From NCBI GenBank assembly GCA_003142855.1, contig PLNW01000063.1, positions 119,339 through 183,338 of the forward strand: 64,000 nt of DNA, written 5' to 3'. Numbering within the stretch: the stretch's first letter is position 1; every line of letters starts with the position of its first letter. The notes under the pieces are model-generated. The model saw only the letters and a list, made by a program, of their open reading frames with translations. It was not told the DNA's origin and did no database searches. The translations under genes and the position numbers were made by a program. This DNA is from Myxococcales bacterium. Its GTDB lineage: Bacteria; Myxococcota_A; Polyangia; Fen-1088. Below are positions 50,676 through 58,802 of the stretch, one piece after another.

Positions 50676-51767
50676 CTACCCGCTGGGGAGTGGCTCGCCT
50701 CGATCCAAAGCCTCGTCGCGCCGACGACGCGCCCGCTCGATCAGCCAGACCACCAGAATTGAAATGTTGTAGAGCAAGAAAATCGGGGCCGCGAGCAGGC
50801 ACTGAGTGAAGGGATCGGTGCTGGGCGTGAGCACGCCGCCCAGAACCACAGCCAAGACAATGGCGTAGCGGTTGAACTTGAGCATGCCTCGGCTGGAAAT
50901 CAGCCCAATCCAACCGAGGATCGACAGCACCACCGGTAGTTCGAAGGCAAGACCACAACCCGCCAGGGTCATCATCTGAAAGTTGGCCACCTCATCCATC
51001 ATGATCATGGGGGAGAGATGGAAGTGGGCATCGCCCTGGAAATTGGTGAGTAGCTTGGTCAGGAAATAGGCGGCCGGCTCGCACAAGACGAGGTAGGCGA
51101 ACACCGAGCCCACGGCGAAACAGCCCACCGTGGAGCCGATGATGAGCATGGTGAGCCGCCTCTCCTTGCGGTAGAGGCCCGGCGCCACGAACCTCCAGAG
51201 CTCCCAGACGACAAAGGGACCTGCGAGGATGAGACCGCCGACGATCGCCAGCTTCATGTAGACCCAAAAGGGCTCGGTCAGGCTCTTGGCGTAGAAGTTG
51301 AGATTTTCGCCGGCTTCCTTGGGTAGGGCGGCCCTCATGCCGGTGCGCACGGGCCGTGTCAGCCAGTCGAAGTATCTCTCGACGAGCACGAACGAGCCGA
51401 TCATAGCCACCACGAAAGCGATGCCGGCGTTGCGCAGACGCGAGCGCAACTCGCCCAGGTGCTCGAGCAGGCTCATGCGCTTGCCGTCCAGTCCCTCCTT
51501 TGCCGGTGGGTCCGTCCGCGTCTCCGACGACGACGCGGGCGCCCCCGCGGGACTTTGGTCCGTGCGCATCTCCGACGACAAGGCCGACCACTCAGCCGTC
51601 GCGGGCGCCGCCGTAGGCGACTCAACCGTCGCGGGCGCCGCCGTGGGCGACGCGTCCGTCGCGGGCGCCACCGCCGACGCGACAGTTGGCTGGGGGGCCA
51701 TCATGTCGGTGGGCACTTCCGTGACGATCGTCTTGTCGGACGATCCGGCGTCTTCTTGTGCTGACAT
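50676..51767 (-). CDS. tatC: Sec-independent translocase subunit TatC
   Basis: 363 residues. The C-terminal 270 residues are a normal TatC: MSLLEHLGELRSRLRNA with the conserved E, six transmembrane segments, KSLTEPFWVYMKLA and TPSTDPFTQCLLAAP. TatC binds twin-arginine signal peptides with TatB. The N-terminal 95 residues are a low-complexity extension of Ala/Pro/Thr repeats (ATVESPTAAPAT) encoded by a 33-bp tandem repeat at 51597-51680; this is not usual for TatC. It lies 6 bp after tatB. Confidence 0.92.
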   Translation of the reverse strand: MSAQEDAGSSDKTIVTEVPTDMMAPQPTVASAVAPATDASPTAAPATVESPTAAPATAEWSALSSEMRTDQSPAGAPASSSETRTDPPAKEGLDGKRMSLLEHLGELRSRLRNAGIAFVVAMIGSFVLVERYFDWLTRPVRTGMRAALPKEAGENLNFYAKSLTEPFWVYMKLAIVGGLILAGPFVVWELWRFVAPGLYRKERRLTMLIIGSTVGCFAVGSVFAYLVLCEPAAYFLTKLLTNFQGDAHFHLSPMIMMDEVANFQMMTLAGCGLAFELPVVLSILGWIGLISSRGMLKFNRYAIVLAVVLGGVLTPSTDPFTQCLLAAPIFLLYNISILVVWLIERARRRRDEALDRGEPLPSG

Positions 51768-51773
51768 GCTCCG

Positions 51774-52871
51774 CTAGCCTTTCTTCCGGGGCAACGGCGG
51801 CAAGGATGGCCGAGGTGACTTGGCATCGGCCTGACTCGGCAGCGGCGGCGGCAAATGACTGGCCATGGATCGCGAGGATGTCGCCGGTACAGGGGGTGGA
51901 CGCGCTCCCGCAGGAGCAGGCGGGGGCACGACCGAGACTGGCTCGGGTGTCAAACTGAGAAGCTCTGGAGTGGGCGTCAGCGGGGGCCGATTGGCGTCGG
52001 GCGGTGGGTTCATGACCATGGTCACGCCCGCAACCACAGCGCTCCCTGCGGTCGGGCGAGTCGACGCGGCCTTGGACGCTGCTATTGCGGTCTTGATGGC
52101 CGCGCGTCGCTGTTCGGCCACCTCGCGCGCTTTGCGCTCCTGCTCCTCTTTCTCGGCGCGTTTTTTGGCCGCCAGCTCCTCGTCGCGACGCTTCTGCTCT
52201 TCACGTTCGGCCCGCCGCCGCTCTGTCTCCTCGCGCGCCTTGCGCTCCTGTTCCTCGCGTTCAGCGCGCTTCTTGACCGCCTGCTCCTCATCGCGACGCT
52301 TCTGCTCCTCGCCTTCGATACGCCGTCGTTCAGCCTCTTCGCGCGCTTTGTGCTCCTGTTCCTCTTTCTCGGCGCGTTTCTTGGCGGCTTTCTCTTCGTC
52401 ACGACGCTTTCGTTCCTCGCCTTCGACGCGCCGCTGCTCAGCCTCCTCGCGTTCCTTGTGCTCAGCCTCTTCGCGCGCCTTGCGCTCCTGCTCTTCTCGC
52501 TCGGCGCGCGCCTTGGCCGCTTGCTCCTCGTCGCGACGCTTTTGCTCCTCGGCGGCGATGCGCCGTCGCTCAGCCTCCTCACGAACCTTGCGTTCGCGCT
52601 CCTCTCGCTCGGTCCGTCGCTTGGCGTCTTGTTGCTCATCGCGACGCTTCAGCTCCTCGGGAGGCAGCATGGTCGCATCGCGCAGCTCTGCCAGCGGCTT
52701 GCGAATGGCCTCATCCAGCCCGATCTCGTTCTTGATGTCCGCGGCTGCTTTGCGCACCTCACGGATGGCCTTGCCGAGCCCAGAGGCAATTTCCGGAAGC
52801 ATGTTTGGCCCGAGGAAGATCAACGCTACGAAAAGAATGACGAGGATCTCCTGGAAGCCGAGGTTCAACAC
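51774..52871 (-). CDS. tatB: Sec-independent translocase protein TatB with long helical extension
   Basis: 365 residues; the usual TatB is 120-170. The N-terminus is TatB-like: GFQEILVILFVALIFLGPNMLPEIASGLGKAIREVRKAAAD, with the hydrophobic helix at residues 6-21, the G-P hinge and the amphipathic helix. Residues 75-257 are five tandem charged units of about 36 residues (KRRDEEQAAKKRAEKEEQER-type) predicted to be one long single alpha-helix. The C-terminal 110 residues are Pro-rich. TatB contacts TatC and the signal peptide; the extra helix would reach far into the cytoplasm. A TatA is not in the window. Confidence 0.82.
   Translation of the reverse strand: MLNLGFQEILVILFVALIFLGPNMLPEIASGLGKAIREVRKAAADIKNEIGLDEAIRKPLAELRDATMLPPEELKRRDEQQDAKRRTEREERERKVREEAERRRIAAEEQKRRDEEQAAKARAEREEQERKAREEAEHKEREEAEQRRVEGEERKRRDEEKAAKKRAEKEEQEHKAREEAERRRIEGEEQKRRDEEQAVKKRAEREEQERKAREETERRRAEREEQKRRDEELAAKKRAEKEEQERKAREVAEQRRAAIKTAIAASKAASTRPTAGSAVVAGVTMVMNPPPDANRPPLTPTPELLSLTPEPVSVVPPPAPAGARPPPVPATSSRSMASHLPPPLPSQADAKSPRPSLPPLPRKKG
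52101..52649 (-). repeat. 108-bp tandem repeat in tatB
   Basis: Encodes the five charged units of TatB residues 75-110, 111-154, 155-190, 191-226 and 227-257. The units share KRRDEE, AAKKRAE and QERKAREEAE phrases. The second unit carries an 8-residue insertion (EHKEREEA). Copy number may change by recombination. Confidence 0.75.
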
Positions 52872-52924
52872 GGTGGTCTTTCTAGATCGGAATCACCTGC
52901 GGTTCCAGACCGGATAGAGGGAGA

Positions 52925-53956
52925 TTAGCCACGAAACAGCTCCATCTGGCGCGGAGGGTCGATGGCGTAGGCGTCGTACCCGCGCGAACGCAGGATCGCG
53001 GCGAAGGTTTCCGCGAAACCCCTGTGCAAGGCGACCTCGTGCGCCCCGGTCGCTTCGAGATATGCGACAAGGTCAGAGAAGCCTGCCTGGTTGGACAACG
53101 CGATGCCCTGGTCAGCGCGCATGCAATCGACGGCGGTGCGTTCGACACTGAAGCCGGAAACAAAAGCAAAAGCCGGAGAGGCAAGCGTGCCAAGTACTGG
53201 GGCCTCGCGCGCCTCCGGCGGCCAAAGCAATGCCTCGTTTGCGCCCAGTTTCCCCGCAAAACGACGCAGCGTCGGCACGGCAGCCCCAGCCTGAGCGAAG
53301 CGCGCCAGCGCCCCCACGATGGTGCTGTGAGCGCGCGCGGCGATGCCAGCGGCCTGCAGCGCTTCGACCGTCGCTGGCGCCGGGCCAAAGGGCGACACGA
53401 GCAGGACCGGCGCGCGTCGCGCGGCCAGCGCTCCCTCCACAAACCGCCGCAGCGTTGCTTCCGCTTCTTCGCGCGGTGGCAGCACAAAGCGCGGATCCCC
53501 GAAGGTGGCGTCCAAGCACACGGCGTCTGCGCTGCGCACCTCCGCAGCACCAAGGCTGGCAAAAGCGCGCTCGCGGCAGATGGTTCCGGCGTACAGCAGT
53601 CGACGGCCGCCGGCCTCGCAAAGCAACGAGGCCGCGCCCGGCAAGTATCCCGCAGGCACGAGCGCAAGGCGCAGCCCACCCAAGTTGAAGGCCCGCCCGA
53701 ACCCAGCCGGCAAAGTGCGCGCACGTAGGCGCTCGCCAGCTGCGCCCAGCAGCACGAGCGTGCCCTCAGTGGCCAGCAGTTGACGTCGCCCCGCCCGGCG
53801 CGACGACAGGCTGAACGATGACCCAGGCGCCAACGCCTTGGCGTGCGAAAGGAAAACGAGATCGGTGGCAAACCCCGCCGCATCGCAGGTGAGCTGAGTG
53901 CCATCCAGGGTGACGCCTGCGTGATAGCTGAACGCGCGCTTGCGCCGCCGGGGCAT
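52925..53956 (-). CDS. Inactivated MBL/beta-CASP exonuclease homologue
   Basis: 343 residues. The sequence follows the plan of MBL-fold 3'-exonucleases (ligase-associated/CPSF-like), including FLSHAK at the first metal motif, PAGYLPGAASLLCEAGGRRLLYAGT where active members have PAGHxLGSA and a GD, and DAVCLDATFGDPRFVLPP. The metal residues are lost: HxHxDH is reduced to a single His, PAGH is PAGY, and the GD aspartate is Thr. It is therefore predicted to be catalytically dead and may act as a binding protein. It lies between a TPR lipoprotein and tatB in one apparent operon. Confidence 0.72.
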   Translation of the reverse strand: MPRRRKRAFSYHAGVTLDGTQLTCDAAGFATDLVFLSHAKALAPGSSFSLSSRRAGRRQLLATEGTLVLLGAAGERLRARTLPAGFGRAFNLGGLRLALVPAGYLPGAASLLCEAGGRRLLYAGTICRERAFASLGAAEVRSADAVCLDATFGDPRFVLPPREEAEATLRRFVEGALAARRAPVLLVSPFGPAPATVEALQAAGIAARAHSTIVGALARFAQAGAAVPTLRRFAGKLGANEALLWPPEAREAPVLGTLASPAFAFVSGFSVERTAVDCMRADQGIALSNQAGFSDLVAYLEATGAHEVALHRGFAETFAAILRSRGYDAYAIDPPRQMELFRG

Positions 53957-53980
53957 GAGAGGATTCTTATAGCGTAACCG

Positions 53981-55264
53981 TCAGCGGCCGGGCGGGGTAA
54001 GATCGCGAACCTCCAGGGCTCGCAGGATGCGCTCGCTCTCTTCGAGCAGGCCCGGATCGCGATCGCGCAAGAAACGCGTGGCTGTGACCAGAAAGCCCTT
54101 GGCGCGCAAGACCGCCACCCACACACGGGGAAAGGCGCCGGGATCTCCGGGCCGCGCTCCAGGGTCGTCGGCGACAAAGGCGCGGCCTTCCAGGCCGCGG
54201 CCGGTGAATGAACGCACTTCGCCCAGGGTGGGCGAACCTGACAGATGGGACCGCGCCTCGACGATGAGGCGGTCAAGATCCGGCGCTTTTCCGCTCTCAG
54301 TGGCGGTCAGCAACCACAGTACGGGCTGTGGCCCACCGGCCTCCAGCCGGATTCGCGCCGAGGCCGGCTGACCCTTCTTGCTCACCTCCAGGCTGTCGCT
54401 CCAGCGCGACGGCAGGGCAAGCGCGAGCACCTGCCAGCCCGCGATGGGGTAGTAGCGCTCCGAGGTTTCGTCAATCGCCAGATCGAGAGCTCGACTTTGG
54501 CTGGGATTGCGCCGAAAGAAGCGGTCGGGCAGAGGTTGTCCAGGCTCAGGCTGGGGCGGCAGCCTGGCAACGGGTTCGCCGCTGGCGACCGATTCTGTCA
54601 GCGCCTTCATCGGTTCCAGGATCTCGACCATCTCCAGCGGCGGCCGGTCCTGCAGCACGCGATCCACCACGGTGCCAAGCTTGCTTGCTTCCGCCTTTGC
54701 TTTGGCCACCTCGCCCGAAGCCGCAAACAACAAGGTCCGGTCGTACAGCACCAGGGGATGGCCGGGGGCGAGCTTGTCGGCACGCGCGTAGGCGCGCATG
54801 GCAAGATCGTCCATGCCCCAGCGCCAGGCGTGATAGCCCAGGTTGAGAAAGTTTTGCGCTGCCAGAAACCCGTCGTTGGTCTGCTGGCTGACCTCCTCGA
54901 AGGCGGCCATGGCGCCGTTGGGCGCACCCCCTTGTATGAACACGTTCCCGAGCAACGTCCAAGATTCCACCGACGAAGCCAGCTCAACCGTGCGCCAGGC
55001 CGCGCGCGCGGCCTCCTGAAGACGGTTGGCCCGTCTCAGCGCCGAGGCCAGGCGGCTCCATGTTTCTGCGTCGTCGGGATGCTCGGTCGCTGCGCGCTCG
55101 GCGGTGGAGATTTCCGCGAGTAGCGGGTTGGCCTGTGGGACCGGCGCGAATGGCTTGGCAGGGACCGGAGCCGCAGCCGGGGGCGGGACCGGGACCGGGG
55201 CCGGCATCGGACGCACGCACGCGCCCGAAAGTGCCAGCACCATCAGCAAGCGCATCTGGATCAT
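53981..55264 (-). CDS. TPR lipoprotein
   Basis: 427 residues. The lipobox LSGAC16 follows a short signal peptide; a Pro-rich linker (residues 20-45) comes next. TPR units span about 55-200 (ETWSRLASALRRANRLQEAARAAWRTV and NDGFLAAQNFLNLGYHAWRWGMDDLAMRAYARA). The C-terminal half (about 250-427) is a separate beta-rich domain with the phrase SLEVSKKGQPASARIRLEAGGP. It is probably an inner- or outer-membrane lipoprotein that gathers partners; no catalytic motif is visible. It heads a four-gene minus-strand set that ends in tatC. Confidence 0.72.
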   Translation of the reverse strand: MIQMRLLMVLALSGACVRPMPAPVPVPPPAAAPVPAKPFAPVPQANPLLAEISTAERAATEHPDDAETWSRLASALRRANRLQEAARAAWRTVELASSVESWTLLGNVFIQGGAPNGAMAAFEEVSQQTNDGFLAAQNFLNLGYHAWRWGMDDLAMRAYARADKLAPGHPLVLYDRTLLFAASGEVAKAKAEASKLGTVVDRVLQDRPPLEMVEILEPMKALTESVASGEPVARLPPQPEPGQPLPDRFFRRNPSQSRALDLAIDETSERYYPIAGWQVLALALPSRWSDSLEVSKKGQPASARIRLEAGGPQPVLWLLTATESGKAPDLDRLIVEARSHLSGSPTLGEVRSFTGRGLEGRAFVADDPGARPGDPGAFPRVWVAVLRAKGFLVTATRFLRDRDPGLLEESERILRALEVRDLTPPGR

Positions 55265-55387
55265 CGAGGTGACTCTAGTCGATTGGATGGGTTGGCAGCA
55301 GTCATGTTGGGCGGAACCTCGAATGGGGTGGTTGAGAAACGTTCGCCGCGGGCTCGGGATCCCAGATGACCTTCGAGAATCGCGATC

Positions 55388-55415
55388 TTGCGCTGCCTGA
55401 ACATTTGCATAGTAT
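55388..55415 (+). promoter_or_regulatory. Promoter of the UvrD-family gene, leaderless
   Basis: TTGCGC at 55388-55393, a 16-nt spacer and TAGTAT at 55410-55415. The predicted start is at or next to the ATG at 55423; no ribosome-binding site is visible. Confidence 0.45.
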
Positions 55416-55422
55416 CAGATGA

Positions 55423-57453
55423 ATGGCCTCAACTCGCAGCGAAACTCCCCTCAATGAAGCGCAGGCTGCGGCCTGTGCCCATGGCGATGGGCCGTTGCTG
55501 GTCGTTGCTGGGGCCGGGTCGGGCAAGACCCAGACCCTGGCGCATCGGGTGGCGGCGCTCATGGGACGCGGGGTGGATCCTCGGCGCATCCTCTTGCTCA
55601 CCTTCACCCGCCGAGCTGCGGTCGAGATGACCCGTCGGGCGGCGCGACTGGCGGCGCGGCAGCACGATTTCGAAGGAACCTTGCCCTGGGCCGGGACCTT
55701 CCACGCCGTGGCCAACCGCCTGCTGCGCCAGCACGCACAGGTGGTGGGGCTGGATCCGGGTTTCACCTTGCTCGACCGCGAGGACTCGGCCGACTTGATC
55801 GATGCCGTGCGCGCCGAAGCCGGCCTGGGCCAGCAACAGCGGCGCTTTCCGCGCAAGGGCACCGCCCTGGCCATCTATTCGCGCGTGGTGAACACCCAGT
55901 CGTCGCTGCGCGCCTGTCTGGAGCGGGCCTTTCCCTGGTGTCTCGAATGGGAGCACGCTTTGCGTGGACTCTTTGCCGGCTACGTGGAGGCCAAGCTCAG
56001 CCGGCAGGTTCTGGACTACGACGATCTCCTGCTCTACTGGTATCACTTGCTGGGCGATGAGGGCGTGGCCAAGGCCATCTCGAGCCTCTACGACCACATC
56101 TTGGTCGACGAGTACCAGGACACCAATGTGCTGCAGGCCGAGATCCTGCGTCGCTTGCGACCCGACGGACGGGGCGTATGCGTGGTGGGCGACGATGCCC
56201 AGTCGATCTACGCCTTTCGCGCAGCCACCGTGCGCAACATCCTGGATTTTCCCAAACAGTTTACGCCGCCGGCCACTGTGCTCACCCTGGCGCAGAACTA
56301 CCGCTCCACCCAGCCGATTCTTGCCGCGGCCAATGCGGTCATCAGTCTGGCGGCTGAGCGATTCACCAAGGATCTCTTCAGCACGCGCAAAGGGGGAGCG
56401 CGCCCGTGTCTGGTCACCGTGAACGACGAGGATGCCCAGGCCAGCTTCGTCGCGGATCGCGTTCTGGAACAACGCGAGGCTGGCGTCTTGCTCAAACAGC
56501 AAGCCGTGCTATTCCGCACCGCCCATCACAGCGACACCCTGGAAGTCGAGCTGGGCCGTCGCAACATCCCCTTCGTGAAATTCGGCGGCCTGCGATTCCT
56601 CGAGGCGGCGCATGTAAAAGACGCGCTGGCCTGTCTGCGCTGGGCCGAGAATCCGCGCGACGCCCTGGCTTCGGCCCGGGTGCTGCAGCTTCTGCCCGGG
56701 ATGGGGCCAGTGCTGGCCGGGCGGGTTCAGCAGATGCTGCTGGCTGACCGGGAGAACCCGGCCAAGGTCATTGCCCGCGCTGTGCCGCCGGCTGCGGCCG
56801 CCGCCGACTGGCCGGCCCTGGTCGAGCTGGTGCAGACGCTCACGGATCCCAACACGCCTTGGCCCGGGCAATTGGCCCGGGTGCGCCGGTTCTACGAACC
56901 ACATCTGGAACGTCTGTATGACAACGCGCGCACGCGCCTGGCGGATCTCGATCAGATCGAACGCCTGGCCGACGCGGCCCCTTCGCGCGAACGTTTTCTT
57001 TCTGATTTGACCCTGGATCCACCCGAGAGCGCCGGGGCCCTGGCCGGCCCGCCCCACCTCGACGAGGACTTCTTGATCCTGTCGACCATTCATTCCGCCA
57101 AGGGACAAGAATGGGACACCGTCTATGTGCTCAGCGTGGCCGACGGTTGCATCCCGTCTGACCTGGCCACCGGTCGCGCCGAGGAGATCGAGGAAGAGCG
57201 GCGTCTGCTCTACGTGGCCATGACCCGCGCCAAGAACACCCTGTGCCTGGTCCACCCAGTGCGTTTCTTCATCCGCCAGCAGAACCGCCACGGCGATCGC
57301 CATGTCTACACTCCGCGCAGCCGGTTCCTGTCTGAAAGCGTGCTCAACCACTTCGATCAATTCGCGCCCGCGCAGCACCAGGAAGTGATTCCCGCAGCCA
57401 CTGTCACCAGCCGCGTGGACATGGCGGGGCACCTGCGCGCCCTGTGGCAGTAA
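55423..57453 (+). CDS. UvrD/Rep-family DNA helicase
   Basis: 676 residues. Superfamily 1A motifs: Walker A GAGSGKT (residues 29-35), Ia LLTFTRRAAVEM, II LVDEYQDTN, III GDDAQSIYAFRAA, IV QNYRST, V STIHSAKGQEWDTVYV, VI RLLYVAMTRAKNTL. UvrD-type helicases unwind DNA in repair and replication-fork processing; no fused nuclease domain is present, so it is not RecB-like. It stands alone, with a promoter immediately upstream, and abuts the fructosamine-kinase stop on the other strand (TAACTA). It is closest to the Rep/PcrA group by length; the exact subtype is not fixed. Confidence 0.92.
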   Translation: MASTRSETPLNEAQAAACAHGDGPLLVVAGAGSGKTQTLAHRVAALMGRGVDPRRILLLTFTRRAAVEMTRRAARLAARQHDFEGTLPWAGTFHAVANRLLRQHAQVVGLDPGFTLLDREDSADLIDAVRAEAGLGQQQRRFPRKGTALAIYSRVVNTQSSLRACLERAFPWCLEWEHALRGLFAGYVEAKLSRQVLDYDDLLLYWYHLLGDEGVAKAISSLYDHILVDEYQDTNVLQAEILRRLRPDGRGVCVVGDDAQSIYAFRAATVRNILDFPKQFTPPATVLTLAQNYRSTQPILAAANAVISLAAERFTKDLFSTRKGGARPCLVTVNDEDAQASFVADRVLEQREAGVLLKQQAVLFRTAHHSDTLEVELGRRNIPFVKFGGLRFLEAAHVKDALACLRWAENPRDALASARVLQLLPGMGPVLAGRVQQMLLADRENPAKVIARAVPPAAAAADWPALVELVQTLTDPNTPWPGQLARVRRFYEPHLERLYDNARTRLADLDQIERLADAAPSRERFLSDLTLDPPESAGALAGPPHLDEDFLILSTIHSAKGQEWDTVYVLSVADGCIPSDLATGRAEEIEEERRLLYVAMTRAKNTLCLVHPVRFFIRQQNRHGDRHVYTPRSRFLSESVLNHFDQFAPAQHQEVIPAATVTSRVDMAGHLRALWQ

Positions 57454-58308
57454 CTACGCGACTGCAAGAAGGGCTCGCTCGGCTTGCGCGACATACGCCC
57501 CACCGAAAAGATTGACGTGAACCATAAGAAAGTAGAGCTGATAGAGCGGCACGCGGTCCTCGTGGCCAGGGGAAAGCGGCCACGCTTCTTCGTACGCGGA
57601 GAACACGTGGTGTCCGAAGCCGCCGAAGAGGCGCATCATGGCCAGGTCGACCTCGCGGTGGCCACCGTACACGGCGGGATCGATCAAGCAGGCCACGCCG
57701 GTTGCGTCGCCAATCACATTGCCGCCCCATAGATCGCCGTGCAGGCGCGCCACGGGCTCGGCTGGGCCCACGCGTTCATCCAGCACGGCGAAGAGTCGGT
57801 CGAATCCGCGGGTCATGGCCGAACTGCACAGGCCGGCGTCGCGCGCCAGACGAAGCTGGGGTTCCAACCTGCGGCTGCGATAGAAGTCGGGCCAGCTCGG
57901 CGCAGGCGCGTTGGACTGGGGCAGGCGCCCGATGAAGTTGTCGTGATCCAGGCCGAAGCCCGGCGCCCCGAAGCGGTGCAGGGCTGCCAGAGCGCGGCCC
58001 AGCCGTTCGTCGAAATCCGGCCGGCGTCGCGCCGCCGAGATGCGTTCGAGCACGAGAAATGTCTCGCCCACCGCCAGCACCTGGGGAATGCGTAGCGCGC
58101 GGGCCTGCGCCAGCCAGGCCAAGCCACGCGCCTCGGCCGCGAACATGGTTGGGTCAGCGACGGAGTTGCTCTTGACGAATGCCACCCGCCCATCGGCCAG
58201 CGTCATTTCGTGGGCGCTGTTGATATCGCCGCCGGACACCGCACACGACGACCGAACCGCGCTGCCCAGCGCGCGCGCCACCTCCTTCTCCAGCTTGTGC
58301 CCGGCCAT
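57454..58308 (-). CDS. Fructosamine/ribulosamine-3-kinase family protein
   Basis: 284 residues from the ATG at 58308, which shares one base with the preceding stop (TGATG). The fold is that of aminoglycoside-kinase-like F3K: AFVKSNS with K46, the HRFGAPGFGLDHDNFIG block, catalytic H190-G-D192-L-W, and D210 in LIDPAVYGGHREVDLAM. F3K homologues phosphorylate ketoamine sugars on glycated proteins, releasing them. The LMW phosphatase upstream is in the same operon; bacterial pairs of these genes have been linked to protein deglycation. Confidence 0.85.
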   Translation of the reverse strand: MAGHKLEKEVARALGSAVRSSCAVSGGDINSAHEMTLADGRVAFVKSNSVADPTMFAAEARGLAWLAQARALRIPQVLAVGETFLVLERISAARRRPDFDERLGRALAALHRFGAPGFGLDHDNFIGRLPQSNAPAPSWPDFYRSRRLEPQLRLARDAGLCSSAMTRGFDRLFAVLDERVGPAEPVARLHGDLWGGNVIGDATGVACLIDPAVYGGHREVDLAMMRLFGGFGHHVFSAYEEAWPLSPGHEDRVPLYQLYFLMVHVNLFGGAYVAQAERALLAVA

Positions 58309-58802
58309 CACCCAAGCCTGTGCGTGCGCCGCAGATGATCGAGCAGGCCGCGGCATGCCGCCTCGCAGATATCGAATACGTGCTCGAATCCGTCGATGCC
58401 GCCGTAGTAGGGATCGGGCACATCGGAATTGGGCGGCGAGGCCCGGTCGAACTCGCGCAGCAAGTGCACCTTGGCGCGCGCCTGGGCGTCCGGGGCCAGC
58501 CGGACCAGGTCGGCAAGGTTCTCGCGGTCGAGCGCCAGCACATAGTCGAAGCGCGCGAAGTCCGATCGTCGAAACTGGCGCGCCTCGCCCGAAAGGGGCA
58601 TGCCCCGCCGCAGCCCCACCGAGTGGCTGCGCTCGTCGCGCGCCTCGCCCACGTGCCAGGCGCCAGTGCCCGCGCTGTCGATTTCGATCGCGCCGTCGAG
58701 ACCGGCCTGCTGCACGAGATGACGCATGACCGCCTCGGCCGTGGGGGAACGGCAAATGTTGCCCATGCAGACAAAGCTGACCGCGATGCGCGTCTGGCTC
58801 AT
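58308..58802 (-). CDS. Low-molecular-weight phosphotyrosine-type phosphatase
   Basis: 164 residues. P-loop C12-M-G-N-I-C17-R18-S19 at the N-terminus, SAGTGAWHVG, and the general acid loop DVPDPYYGG, all as expected. Besides phosphotyrosine, LMW-PTP homologues beside fructosamine kinases have been reported to act on ribulosamine or erythrulosamine 5-phosphates, giving the substrate for the kinase, so the pair may form a deglycation unit. Overlaps miaB by ATGA and the kinase by one base. Confidence 0.9.
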   Translation of the reverse strand: MSQTRIAVSFVCMGNICRSPTAEAVMRHLVQQAGLDGAIEIDSAGTGAWHVGEARDERSHSVGLRRGMPLSGEARQFRRSDFARFDYVLALDRENLADLVRLAPDAQARAKVHLLREFDRASPPNSDVPDPYYGGIDGFEHVFDICEAACRGLLDHLRRTHRLG

